The notes under the pieces: generated by a model
Databases searched by the model: none
What the model was told of the DNA's origin: nothing
What the model saw: the letters and a program-made list of their open reading frames with translations, nothing else
NCBI GenBank assembly: GCA_018304045.1
Contig: JAGVWZ010000011.1
Location: 1-53,348 of the forward strand
DNA: 53,348 nt
DNA from: Candidatus Pacearchaeota archaeon
GTDB lineage: Archaea > Nanobdellota > Nanobdellia > Pacearchaeales > GW2011-AR1
Direction: 5' to 3'
Position numbers and translations under genes: made by a program
Shown here: positions 1-7,510 of the stretch, in pieces
How the letters are laid out: every line of letters starts with the position of its first letter
How positions within the stretch are numbered: the stretch's first letter is position 1

Positions 1-30
1 TTGAATGACATGTTAATGTCAGCAATTTGA
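1..30 (+). CDS. Possible 3' end of an upstream gene (partial)
   Basis: Frame 1 is open from the first base and reads LNDMLMSAI before a TGA stop at 28-30. The short hydrophobic end would fit SecE, which often lies just before Spt5 in archaea, but nine residues cannot identify it. It could equally be chance. Confidence 0.3.
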   Translation: MNDMLMSAI

Positions 31-46
31 GGAGATGACTTGTTAG

Positions 47-58
47 GAACCTAGGTTC
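47..58. promoter_or_regulatory. 12-bp perfect palindrome before Spt5
   Basis: GAACCTAGGTTC is its own reverse complement and contains the AGG that would serve as ribosome site for the ATG at 65. A second inverted repeat, TGACAT-GTTA-ATGTCA, lies at 6-21. Either could be an RNA hairpin controlling translation or a protein-binding site; there is no direct evidence of function. Confidence 0.35.
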
Positions 59-64
59 ATACGA

Positions 65-634
65 ATGATATTCATAATAAAAGTAACAACAAACAAAGAA
101 GATAGAGCATTAGAATTAATCTCTGCAAAAATTCACAAGCATGCTTTGCAAGTCTATTCATTAGCAAGGCCTCATGGACTTAGAGGATATATTTTTCTAG
201 AAGCTGAGAACAGGGAATCTGCAGAAGAAGCAGCATACAATCTTCCTTATGTAAAAGGCATAATTGGAAAAACAGTTGCCTATGAAGAAATAAAAAATAT
301 GATTGAACCTGTACTTGAGGAAATTAACATAGAAAAAGGAGATATTGTAGAAATTATTGGAGAACCATTCAAAAAAGAAAAAGCAAAGGTAATAAGAATA
401 GATAAAACAAAAGGAGAAGTTGTTGTTACATTGCTAGCAGCAGTTGTTCCAATACCAGTTACAGTAAAACTTGATAATGTTAAGGTAATAAGAAGAGAAA
501 AAGAAGAACAAGAAGCAAGAGATGCAGAAGAATTAAATGAATCCAAGGACGATGATAATAGAAATGAAGAACCAAAGATTAATAAAGAGACCTATAATGA
601 AACAGGTGGAGGATTAATTCCAGATGATTATTAA
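65..634 (+). CDS. spt5: Transcription elongation factor Spt5 (archaeal NusG)
   Basis: This is the archaeal Spt5/NusG homologue, which binds the RNA polymerase clamp and promotes processive elongation. Residues 1-85 form the NGN domain, recognisable by VYSLARPHGLRGYIFLEAE and the 'LPYVKGI' segment. Residues 90-140 form the KOW domain, with GDIVEIIGEPFKKEKAKVI. After about residue 143 comes an acidic, Asn-rich tail of about 45 residues, so the 189-residue protein is longer than the usual archaeal length of about 150. An AGG at 53-55 lies nine bases before the start. The end overlaps the uL11 start by 11 bases, the usual archaeal spt5-rpl11 coupling. The identification is firm; the tail's role is unknown. 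Confidence 0.95.
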   Translation: MIFIIKVTTNKEDRALELISAKIHKHALQVYSLARPHGLRGYIFLEAENRESAEEAAYNLPYVKGIIGKTVAYEEIKNMIEPVLEEINIEKGDIVEIIGEPFKKEKAKVIRIDKTKGEVVVTLLAAVVPIPVTVKLDNVKVIRREKEEQEARDAEELNESKDDDNRNEEPKINKETYNETGGGLIPDDY

Positions 635-1370
635 ATTATTAATAGAGGGCGGAGATATGAAACCTGGACCAGCAATAGCTCAGCAATTAGGTCCAATGGG
701 AATTAATATGGGTAAAGTTATATCTGATGTTAATAATTCTACAAAGGGATTTAAGGGAATGAAAGTTCCTGTTGAATTAGATGTTGATAAAAAAACAAAA
801 TCATTTACAGTTAAGGTATTTTCTCCACCAACAGCAGAACTTCTTAAAAAAGAAATGAACATAGAAAAAGGCTCTGCAAAAATAAGTGAGGAAAAAGTTG
901 GAAATGCTTCTATTGAAGACATAATAAAAATAGCTAAAGTAAAGCATCAAAATATGCTTGAAAAAGATTTGAAATCAGCTGTTAAATCCATATTAGGAAC
1001 AGCAAAAGCAATGGGACTTTTTGTTGAAAGCACTAATCCAAGTGAAATTATTCAAGAAATTAATAATGGGAAATTCGATAAAGAAATAAAAAATGAAGTA
1101 ACAGAAACAACTTCTGAAAAAAGATCAAAATTAGATACTTTCTTTAAAGATATAAAGAAAGCTCAAGAAATGAAAGCAGAGCAAGCTAAGAAAGCTGCTG
1201 AAGAAGCTGAAAAAGTAAAAGAAGCAACAGCAGCAACACCTGCTGCTGCAACAGCAGTCAAAACAGAAGGTGCAAAACCAGGTGCAGGTTCTACTGCATC
1301 AAAAACACCTGCTGCAACACCTGCTGCAAAGCCAGCAGCTGCAGTAAAGCCAGCAGCAAAGAAAAAATAA
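624..1370 (+). CDS. rpl11: Ribosomal protein uL11 with long Ala/Lys tail
   Basis: This large-subunit protein of the ribosomal stalk base binds 23S rRNA in the GTPase centre. The N-terminal domain has the conserved PGPAIAQQLGPMGINMGKV loop at about residues 13-31. The rRNA-binding C-terminal domain continues to about residue 150, with AKVKHQNML and KSILGTAKAMGLFVE. The protein is 248 residues long, against about 160 for the family. The extra 80 residues are a charged helix-like stretch followed by a low-complexity Ala/Pro/Lys tail ending KPAAKKK. Its start overlaps the end of spt5 by 11 bases, implying translational coupling. The tail has no stop or frameshift and looks genuine. Confidence 0.95.
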   Translation: MIIKLLIEGGDMKPGPAIAQQLGPMGINMGKVISDVNNSTKGFKGMKVPVELDVDKKTKSFTVKVFSPPTAELLKKEMNIEKGSAKISEEKVGNASIEDIIKIAKVKHQNMLEKDLKSAVKSILGTAKAMGLFVESTNPSEIIQEINNGKFDKEIKNEVTETTSEKRSKLDTFFKDIKKAQEMKAEQAKKAAEEAEKVKEATAATPAAATAVKTEGAKPGAGSTASKTPAATPAAKPAAAVKPAAKKK

Positions 1371-1384
1371 TTCCCATAGGAGAA

Positions 1385-1393
1385 TTTTTAAAT
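1385..1393 (+). promoter_or_regulatory. TATA box of the tRNA-Pro gene
   Basis: TTTTTAAAT is centred 27 bases before the first base of the mature tRNA. An archaeal start site is normally about 22-27 bases downstream of the box, so transcription would begin at or within a few bases of the mature 5' end. Confidence 0.5.
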
Positions 1394-1415
1394 CCCCTGA
1401 TTTTAATAAACTCAA

Positions 1416-1489
1416 GGGGATATAGTATAGTCTGGTTAATATTCAAGGTTTGGGACTTTGCGACCCAGGTTCAAATCCTGGTATCCCCA
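1416..1489 (+). tRNA. tRNA-Pro (anticodon TGG)
   Basis: The 74 bases fold as a full cloverleaf. The acceptor stem GGGGATA pairs with TATCCCC (7/7). The D stem GTAT/ATAT has one GU pair and a loop containing GG. The anticodon stem CAAGG/CTTTG carries the loop TTTGGGA, giving anticodon TGG (Pro). The T stem CCAGG/CCTGG has the loop TTCAAAT, and the discriminator is A at 1489. CCA is not encoded. There is no intron. The anticodon would read CCN proline codons by wobble. Confidence 0.93.
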
Positions 1490-1540
1490 TCGAGACTTCG
1501 CGAAGACATCCGTTCAATAGTAGAGCGGGGTCGCGATGTC
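1490..1540 (+). other. GC-rich structured stretch after tRNA-Pro
   Basis: This 51-base island is far richer in G+C than its surroundings. It contains the perfect palindrome CTTCGCGAAG at 1496-1505 and a six-base inverted repeat, GACATC (1505-1510) with GATGTC (1535-1540). GGGTCGC at 1528-1534 is complementary to GCGACCC at 1460-1466, inside the tRNA. The part around 1512-1526 also resembles a tRNA D arm. It may be a 3' trailer structure, a small RNA or a tRNA relic; I cannot assign it to a family. Confidence 0.4.
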
Positions 1541-1576
1541 ATTAAACTCAATAAAATTTAAAAAAATAAAACAAAA

Positions 1577-1801
1577 ATGGTAAAAACAAAGAAAGTAGGA
1601 GCAGCAGGAAGATTTGGAGCAAGATACGGAAGAAGTGTTAGGCATAAAATCGCAGAGATAGAATCTGTTCAAAGAAAAAAGCAAAAATGTCTTTTTTGCA
1701 ATGGAGTTGCAAAAAGATTAGCAAAAGGACTTTGGCAATGTAATAAATGCGATAGAAAATTTGCATCAAACACTTTTAACACAAAACCAGGAAAGGAATA
1801 A
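1577..1801 (+). CDS. rpl37ae: Ribosomal protein eL43 (L37Ae)
   Basis: This small zinc-binding protein belongs to the archaeal and eukaryotic large ribosomal subunit. The 74 residues begin with the typical GAAGRFGARYGRSVRHKIAEIE. They contain one zinc ribbon with cysteines in CLFC (about 39-42) and CNKC (about 55-58), followed by KFAS. Length and motifs match the family throughout. The gene lies 31 bases before rpo12, the usual archaeal eL43-Rpo12 pairing. Confidence 0.95.
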   Translation: MVKTKKVGAAGRFGARYGRSVRHKIAEIESVQRKKQKCLFCNGVAKRLAKGLWQCNKCDRKFASNTFNTKPGKE

Positions 1802-1831
1802 TTTTAAAAACTCAAAAAATAACAATATACA

Positions 1832-1969
1832 ATGGCAGTCTACAAATGTTTCAAATGCGGAAAAAAAATAACTAATAACAATCTAGAAAAAAGATTTTTA
1901 TGTCCTAGCTGTGGTTCAAAAATTTTCTATAAACCAAGAACACAACTTGTCAAAATAAAAGCAATTTAA
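1832..1969 (+). CDS. rpo12: RNA polymerase subunit Rpo12 (RpoP)
   Basis: This 45-residue protein is the smallest zinc-binding subunit of archaeal RNA polymerase, equivalent to eukaryotic Rpb12. It reads VYKCFKCGK near the start and FLCPSCGSKIFYKPR in the middle, so the four zinc-binding cysteines (6, 9, 24, 27) are all present. It closes with the basic stretch that contacts Rpo3/Rpo10. It follows eL43 directly and is probably co-transcribed. Confidence 0.93.
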   Translation: MAVYKCFKCGKKITNNNLEKRFLCPSCGSKIFYKPRTQLVKIKAI

Positions 1970-2040
1970 TTTCTAAAATTATATATTATCTACTTTAATT
2001 AATATGTTCTATGACATATATGTTTTTAAATGATTTAAAA

Positions 2041-2057
2041 TTTCATTCGAAATGAAA
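2041..2057. promoter_or_regulatory. Inverted repeat over the start of the 209-residue gene
   Basis: TTTCATT-CGA-AATGAAA has seven-base arms and covers the ATG at 2052. A TATA-like TTTTTAAAT begins 29 bases before that ATG, so the repeat would sit on the transcription start, a position suited to a repressor. It is short and may be chance in AT-rich DNA. Confidence 0.3.
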
Positions 2058-2681
2058 AAATCTACAAAAAAAGCTAACCCTCAAGTTTCATGGGGATTAG
2101 AAAGTTGGAAAGGCACTCAAAGAGCAGTTACTACTTCACCATTTGATTCAAGAGCACATGACTATTTATCTATTAGCATGTATGATACTCCAATTAAATT
2201 ATTAGAAATAGGTGCAACATTTAATGGTGGAAGACCAAGACCAGCATTATTAGAAGATGGATCTCAGTGGCTTTATGCTAATCCCAATAACAAACTTCAA
2301 GTTGTTGCAGATACAAGTTTAGCAATAGAAAGATTCATTGGAATGGATACTCCAACTCACGGAGAAATTATAAATGCTTATTTTAGCGATAAAAACTTAG
2401 TTGCAATTGCTGGAAATATGTCTGAACCATGGTATCCTCAAACAAGAACAGCTGTAATGGAAATGATGGACAGATATGATAGAGAAGGATTAGTCAAAGC
2501 ATTATGTCTAGAATTAAAAGGATATTCTACACAAGTAGGGTTTGAAGGAAGAAGTTCTCCTTTAGTTGTTTTAAAAAGAACCCTAAATGCTCCAAGCCCT
2601 CATGGAAGAGGATTGCACGAGTCTCATCGGGAAATGGTTGCAGGATTATTTGGTACAAATAATTATGAAGATAATTACTAG
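2052..2681 (+). CDS. Unknown soluble protein, 209 residues
   Basis: I do not recognise this family. The protein has no signal peptide, membrane segment or obvious catalytic motif. It contains a Gly/Arg-rich stretch (NGGRPRPALLEDG, about residues 58-70) and a C-terminal segment with clustered His (PSPHGRGLHESHREM). The start is supported by a TATA-like box beginning 29 bases upstream, implying a leaderless mRNA, and by codon use like its neighbours. It is monocistronic, between rpo12 and prefoldin beta, so context gives no function. Confidence 0.75.
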   Translation: MKKSTKKANPQVSWGLESWKGTQRAVTTSPFDSRAHDYLSISMYDTPIKLLEIGATFNGGRPRPALLEDGSQWLYANPNNKLQVVADTSLAIERFIGMDTPTHGEIINAYFSDKNLVAIAGNMSEPWYPQTRTAVMEMMDRYDREGLVKALCLELKGYSTQVGFEGRSSPLVVLKRTLNAPSPHGRGLHESHREMVAGLFGTNNYEDNY

Positions 2682-2775
2682 TTTTTACTCAATTTATTTT
2701 GTTAATAGTTCTTTGAAAAAAATATTCTAATAAAATAACAAGTTTTAAATATAGTGATTATTACCTAATCTTAAC

Positions 2776-3105
2776 ATGGAAATTGACAAAGAAACTCAAG
2801 AAAAAATTCAAGAATTGCAATCCTATGAACAGAACTTTCATAACCTTCTTATTCAGAAACAAGCATTTCAAATGGAATTAAATGAAACAGAAAATGCTAT
2901 TTCAGAAATTTCCAAATCTAAGGGTGAGGTTTTCAAGCTGATTGGAAACATAATGATAAAATCCAATGCAGAATCTCTGGAAAAAGAACTAAAACACAAA
3001 AAAGAACTCCTTTCCCTAAGAATAAAGTCAATTGAAAGCCAGGAAGAACAGCTTTCTAGCCAGGTTGAAGAGTTAAGAGAAGAAGTAATGAAAAAAATAA
3101 AATAA
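2776..3105 (+). CDS. pfdB: Prefoldin beta subunit
   Basis: Prefoldin is a jellyfish-shaped chaperone of two alpha and four beta subunits that captures unfolded proteins and passes them to the thermosome. The 109 residues show the beta-type layout. An N-terminal coiled-coil helix (2-45, 'QELQSYEQNFHNLLIQKQAFQ') is followed by the short beta hairpin region 'VFKLIGNIMIKSN' at about 54-66. A second long coiled-coil helix runs to the end. Length and pattern match archaeal PfdB. A TATA-like TTTAAATA lies about 32 bases before the ATG. Confidence 0.92.
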   Translation: MEIDKETQEKIQELQSYEQNFHNLLIQKQAFQMELNETENAISEISKSKGEVFKLIGNIMIKSNAESLEKELKHKKELLSLRIKSIESQEEQLSSQVEELREEVMKKIK

Positions 3106-3173
3106 TTATTTTTTTCTGCTTATTGTTTTGTAACATAGAAATATTTATAAACTAGATAAATTAATTTTAACCC

Positions 3174-3563
3174 ATGGTGTTCGATAAAATAAAAAGAGTG
3201 TTCAGTGGAAGCGATGAAGAGCCTGAATATGTGGAGATTGATCTTGGTAGGGAAATTAAAAAAGCAAAAGTTCTTGTAAAGCCTTTTGTTCTAAAAAGCT
3301 TTGAAGATATAACTCCTGTTCTAAATTCCTTAAGAGAAGGCTATACAATAGCAATAATTGATATAAAGCCCTTAAGATCAAAGGATGTTATTGAATTAAA
3401 AAGAGCAATATCTAAGATAAAAAAGACAGCAGATGCTTTAGAAGGAAGCATAGCAGGCTTTGGAGAGAATATAATAATAGTTACTCCCTCTTTTGCAGAA
3501 ATCCACAAACCTCAAGTTGAAAGACCTCATCATAATCCTAATGATGATTTAATGAGAGATTAG
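3174..3563 (+). CDS. sepF: Cell division protein SepF
   Basis: In archaea SepF is the membrane anchor of the FtsZ ring. This 129-residue protein has a short amphipathic N-terminus (VFDKIKRVF) expected to bind the membrane. A variable acidic linker follows, then a SepF core at about 27-115 with 'AKVLVKPFVLKSFEDITPVL' and a Gly-containing turn (SIAGFGENIIIVTP). A TATA box begins 30 bases before the ATG, so a leaderless mRNA is likely. FtsZ is not in this window. Confidence 0.87.
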   Translation: MVFDKIKRVFSGSDEEPEYVEIDLGREIKKAKVLVKPFVLKSFEDITPVLNSLREGYTIAIIDIKPLRSKDVIELKRAISKIKKTADALEGSIAGFGENIIIVTPSFAEIHKPQVERPHHNPNDDLMRD

Positions 3564-3593
3564 TTCTTTTTACTATTTAATTTTATTAATTTT

Positions 3594-4208
3594 CTACAAA
3601 CTAATTACATCCTGATAATTAACAATTTTAGCATTATCATTAGCTAAACCAGGACAAGCAGTATTAACCCAAGAATCAATTGGAAAGTTTTCAAACTGAC
3701 ATAAGTCTATGTTATTAGATATGAATAAGAATACATTTTTACCTTTTTTCTCCAAATTCTCTTTTAATTTTAATGCGATTTTCATATTTTCTTGCCCCGG
3801 TTTAGTTGTTATTAATAATCCGATTTTCTCAGCCTTTAAAAAATTCATTAATGCAGCTTTTCTTTTCTTTTCAATTTTTTTAATATCTTCTCCAGGAATT
3901 TTTGTTATTCTGCTATTTTCTAATATATACACTACTGGAGCTTGAAGATAAAGATTAATAGCATGGAATCTTCCAGCACCTATTAATAATATGGGATCTT
4001 TTGTTTGTATTTTAGAACATCCTAAAACTTGCTGCATATTTGTTATTTTAATATTATTTGCTTCAAGTTGTTTTTTAATAAAAAGTGTAATATTTTTATA
4101 TTGAATACTATAGGCTAAGAATAATTTCTTTGGAAGTTTTTGTATTTCAGATTTATCTAAATTCAATTTTAAATTTTTTAGTTTTGATTCAATATATAAT
4201 ACTTTCAT
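3594..4208 (-). CDS. Dph2-like diphthamide synthesis protein lacking domain 1
   Basis: Dph2 is a radical [4Fe-4S] enzyme that starts diphthamide synthesis on elongation factor 2. Domain 2 of the family is recognisable ('MQQVLGCSK', then 'LLIGAGRFHAINLYL'), as is domain 3 ('LLITTKPGQENMKIALKL', then 'NTACPGLANDN'). These supply the second and third cluster cysteines. The N-terminal domain with the first cysteine is absent, so the protein is about 204 residues instead of about 330. I chose the ATG at 4208, 13 codons into the longest frame. It matches the start of domain 2, and a TATAAAT box begins 27 bases upstream. No remnant of domain 1 is visible beside the gene. Activity without domain 1 is doubtful unless another protein supplies it. 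Confidence 0.75.
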   Translation of the reverse strand: MKVLYIESKLKNLKLNLDKSEIQKLPKKLFLAYSIQYKNITLFIKKQLEANNIKITNMQQVLGCSKIQTKDPILLIGAGRFHAINLYLQAPVVYILENSRITKIPGEDIKKIEKKRKAALMNFLKAEKIGLLITTKPGQENMKIALKLKENLEKKGKNVFLFISNNIDLCQFENFPIDSWVNTACPGLANDNAKIVNYQDVISL

Positions 4209-4259
4209 AAAAATATTAGAAAACCTAGATTTATAGAGGTTTTGCATACTTCTCAGAAG

Positions 4260-4288
4260 AAAATAAAAATAAAAAAATACATAAAAAA
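4260..4288 (-). terminator. T-rich terminator after the membrane protein gene
   Basis: On the minus strand this stretch reads as several runs of five to seven T. It directly follows the stop of the gene at 4298-4657, as expected for archaeal intrinsic termination. Confidence 0.5.
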
Positions 4289-4297
4289 CAAAAAGAA

Positions 4298-4657
4298 TTA
4301 ATCTTTTGCTAAATCAAAAACTGATTTTAAAGCAACGATTATAGTTGTTGGAACAAACAAAATTAATAATGCATTCAATATGCCGTATAATTTGCTTCCT
4401 ACAAATGCAACAGAACTAAATGCACCCAATGCATTTTGCCCCATAGCAGCAACAATAACCAATGAAAGTCCTGCAAATAAGAATTTTTGAGATTCCTTTT
4501 CAGTAACATTAAGTAGTCCAACTAGTATTCCAGCAATAACAAGCAGAGCTAACCAAAGATTGCTTGCAGAGCCCATGAATCCAAGTACTACTGCTAGTAT
4601 CACTCCAATCAAGAAGGACCAAGGTCCAATCATTGCACCCATTGATTTTTTAGCCAT
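4298..4657 (-). CDS. Small four-helix membrane protein
   Basis: I do not recognise a named family. The 119 residues contain four hydrophobic segments at about 10-30, 33-53, 58-77 and 91-114, with short Gly/Ser-rich links and few charges (KESQK at about 54-58). It has a strong ribosome site, AAAGGAGGTG, a few bases before the ATG, which in this window is seen at genes likely to be translated at high level. It ends with a T-rich terminator and appears monocistronic. Function is unknown; a structural or channel-like membrane role is possible. Confidence 0.75.
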   Translation of the reverse strand: MAKKSMGAMIGPWSFLIGVILAVVLGFMGSASNLWLALLVIAGILVGLLNVTEKESQKFLFAGLSLVIVAAMGQNALGAFSSVAFVGSKLYGILNALLILFVPTTIIVALKSVFDLAKD

Positions 4658-4808
4658 TTAACACCTCCTTTGTAATTATACAATAATAGGCATTTTAAGC
4701 ATTATAAATGTTTTTATTACTGGCTATGACGCTATTTTCTATTTTTGATTTATATTATTTAAAACCATAAAGTTTATAAAGCCGTTGTAACTACAAAATT
4801 ATAACAAA

Positions 4809-6503
4809 ATGAAATCGAAACTATTATTAGCTGTTTTATTGACAACATTTTTAGCATTGACATTAGTCAGCGCACAAGTTAGTGTTCTTACATCTACTCC
4901 TTCAGTTTTTACAAAAACTAATACTCAAACTTCTTTTAGTGTTACAAACACAGGATCAGACACAGTTAATATACAGATAACACTTCCATCAACAATAGAT
5001 GATGGGAGAGGTCATGTGCTTACAATATCTTCATCATCTCAATTAGCCTATAGTAATCTAGCTACAAACCAGAATACAGGCTTAATCAATATAATTTATT
5101 TAGGAGATACTACTAATTTTAAAATTGGAGAATCTTCTTCAAATATTATAGTTAGAGCAACTTCAACTCTAAATTCTAGTAATTTTACAGTACAAACAAT
5201 TCCATTAAAATTTGTAAACGACTTTTGTAAATATGGCCAGAATGGCAGTTCAATAACACTTTCTAATATAGACCTTCAAAATACAGATGGAGATGATCTT
5301 GAATGGAACCCTACTGATCATATAAAAATAAAAGTAGAAGTTGAAAACAATGGAGATGACAAAGTAAGCGGAGTTTATGTTGAAATGGGATTAATTGATT
5401 CTAAGGGAAAAAATATAGTTAATGATCTTAATGGATTGAGTGATAAAAAAATAGAAATAGGAACTCTTTCAGATGGAAAATCAAAAACAGTTGAATATAC
5501 TTTCCAAGTTCCAGCTGATTTTGATGAAGGAACTTATTCTTTAGTATTCAAAGCATACAAAAGTGGAAAAGAAGCTGCTATATGTTCTTCCTATTCTTCA
5601 GATTTAGAATCAAGTTATTTTCAATCAATTGATGGAGTAAGGCAAACAGAAGAAAAAAAGCAAGTTGTTGTAAGTAATATTCAAATTTCTCCAGAAGGAA
5701 TAGTAAAATGTGGAGAAAAAGTTCAAATCACAGCAGATATTACAAACATAGGTGATACAGATTATGAAAACCAAGTTAAAGTTACATTATACAATCAAGC
5801 TCTTAAGATAGATACAGAACAAATATTAAGAGGAGATTTAAATCAAGGAGATTCAGAATCAGTTGATTTTGAATTTGATATACCTGCTGATGCACAAGAA
5901 AAATCCTATACTCTAGAATTTAGAACATACTATGATTTCAATAGTGGAGATAGTTATGGAATAACCTCTAATGATAAATTTCTTCAAACAATTACAGTTA
6001 AAGGAGATTGTACTAAATCCGCAGATACAACAAAAGCAACTGTTCAAATAAATGCAGAACTTGATCCTGAAACACCAGAAGCAATTGCAGGAAAACAAGT
6101 TATAGTTAAAGCAATAATAAAAAATCTTGCAACAACTGATTCAGTTTATTCAATATCAGTGTTTGGAAATAGTGCATGGTCAAGCCTTGTTTCAATACAA
6201 CCAGAATCATTATCATTAAAAGCAGGAGAATCAAAGCAAGTTTCAATAGTATTAAATGTAGATAAGGAAGCAGAAGGAGATAAAGAATTCACAATAAAAA
6301 CTTCATCTGGAAGTTCTTCAACAGAACAAAGAGTCGCTTTGACAGTGACTAAATCATCATTACCATTAAGTTCAGTATCAGAACATCTAAAGAAAAACTG
6401 GTTTATTTATGTAATAATACTAGTTAACCTAGTTTTAATAATTGCAATAATCTTTGTAATAAGAAGAATGGTTTCTCCAAGAAAAAGAAGAGACTTTGAA
6501 TAA
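4809..6503 (+). CDS. Putative S-layer-like surface protein with C-terminal anchor
   Basis: This exported protein of 564 residues has a signal peptide at 1-22 (cleavage after VSA). The body consists of beta-sandwich modules typical of CARDB/NEW3-like domains, with the recurring pattern 'V.ITADITNIGDTDYENQVKV' and 'GKQVIVKAIIKN'. Four cysteines lie in the middle part. A single membrane helix at about 530-551 is followed by a basic tail (RKRR). Many Asn-X-Ser/Thr sites suggest N-glycosylation. The TATA box begins 36 bases before the ATG. The archaeosortase-like gene lies 213 bases downstream. The tail has the helix and basic cluster of a sorting signal but no clear recognition tripeptide. Structural envelope protein is the best guess. 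Confidence 0.72.
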   Translation: MKSKLLLAVLLTTFLALTLVSAQVSVLTSTPSVFTKTNTQTSFSVTNTGSDTVNIQITLPSTIDDGRGHVLTISSSSQLAYSNLATNQNTGLINIIYLGDTTNFKIGESSSNIIVRATSTLNSSNFTVQTIPLKFVNDFCKYGQNGSSITLSNIDLQNTDGDDLEWNPTDHIKIKVEVENNGDDKVSGVYVEMGLIDSKGKNIVNDLNGLSDKKIEIGTLSDGKSKTVEYTFQVPADFDEGTYSLVFKAYKSGKEAAICSSYSSDLESSYFQSIDGVRQTEEKKQVVVSNIQISPEGIVKCGEKVQITADITNIGDTDYENQVKVTLYNQALKIDTEQILRGDLNQGDSESVDFEFDIPADAQEKSYTLEFRTYYDFNSGDSYGITSNDKFLQTITVKGDCTKSADTTKATVQINAELDPETPEAIAGKQVIVKAIIKNLATTDSVYSISVFGNSAWSSLVSIQPESLSLKAGESKQVSIVLNVDKEAEGDKEFTIKTSSGSSSTEQRVALTVTKSSLPLSSVSEHLKKNWFIYVIILVNLVLIIAIIFVIRRMVSPRKRRDFE

Positions 6504-6520
6504 TTCTTTTTTTATTTTAT
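6504..6520 (+). terminator. T-rich terminator
   Basis: A run of 17 bases with 14 T follows immediately after the stop of the S-layer-like gene. Confidence 0.45.
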
Positions 6521-6716
6521 CTTATTGACTGATTTATATCTATTAAATACCTATTTTTAGAGAAGATTCACCTATAATTATCTTACATTAGATAACAATT
6601 CAAGTATTCTGTTTGATAATATTTAAAATAGGTTTATTATCCATCTAAATCTTAGTAATATATATAAGATATTCTTCACCAGTTAGATATTTAAATCTAA
6701 TTTAACTCCCTATCTC

Positions 6717-7298
6717 ATGAAAAAGAGAAACAGTAAAAAACATAAAACATCTAAATTATTAAAAGAATCTAAAACACCTAAGAAGAATATTATTCTAATC
6801 TTTGTTAGATATTTAATACTCTTGGCATTAATGTTCTCACTTCCATTTATCTACTATATATTCACACCATTGACAGTCTATCCCCTAATTCTATTACTTA
6901 AAATATTTTTTACTAGCATAGTCTTAAAAGGAAGCATAATACTCATAAATAAAACCATTTTTATTGAAATAATACCTGCTTGCATAGCAGGTTCAGCATA
7001 TCTTTTGCTGTTGATATTGAATCTATCCACTCAGATTAATCTAAAAAAGAGAATCTATTCAATCCTTTTTACATTTGCCATATTTTTAATAATAAACATC
7101 CTAAGACTATTCCTTTTTTCAGTCCTATATATAAAAAATCAATCTCTTTTTGATTCACTTCACTATATTTTTTGGAATATAATGAGCACAATAATAGTCA
7201 TATTGCTCTGGTTTATTACTGTTAAGGTATTTTCAATAAGCTCAACACCTATTTATACAGATTTTAAGGATATAATCAATAGTATAAAAAAGAAATAA
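6717..7298 (+). CDS. Archaeosortase/exosortase-like membrane protease
   Basis: Archaeosortases are multi-pass membrane cysteine proteases/transpeptidases that process C-terminal sorting signals of surface proteins. This 193-residue protein has a basic N-terminus and about five hydrophobic segments. It carries the family's catalytic pattern: Cys89 in 'IPACIAGSAYL', Arg130 in 'NILRLFLF' and His149 in 'DSLHYIFW', each beside or within a membrane helix. It is shorter than most exosortases but close to small archaeal forms. It stands alone between surface-protein genes. No protein in this window has a clear PGF/PEF-type signal, so its substrates are unknown. Confidence 0.78.
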   Translation: MKKRNSKKHKTSKLLKESKTPKKNIILIFVRYLILLALMFSLPFIYYIFTPLTVYPLILLLKIFFTSIVLKGSIILINKTIFIEIIPACIAGSAYLLLLILNLSTQINLKKRIYSILFTFAIFLIINILRLFLFSVLYIKNQSLFDSLHYIFWNIMSTIIVILLWFITVKVFSISSTPIYTDFKDIINSIKKK

Positions 7299-7510
7299 CA
7301 ATTAAATCTCATTTGCTAATAGCAGAAGTGAAATTTTCTATCTTATTAGTAATGTCAATAGCCTTAAGATAAGTATATGCAATAATATTAATTAAAACAT
7401 AGATTTTTACAATCATTTCTCTTTATCAATTTTATATCTAATCAATATACATACCCTCACTAACTGAACATTTTATACATTACCGATAAAAGTTATTTAC
7501 AGCAAAAAAA

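Noticed and set aside
1392-1421. Inverted repeat ATCCCCTGA / TCAAGGGGAT that could hide the 5' strand of the tRNA acceptor stem
   Set aside because: Its left arm overlaps the TATA box, so it would normally not be transcribed; probably chance complementarity with the acceptor stem.
3564-4297. Frameshift explaining the missing first domain of the Dph2-like protein
   Set aside because: No frame next to the gene shows Dph2 domain 1, and the TATA box matches the short start.
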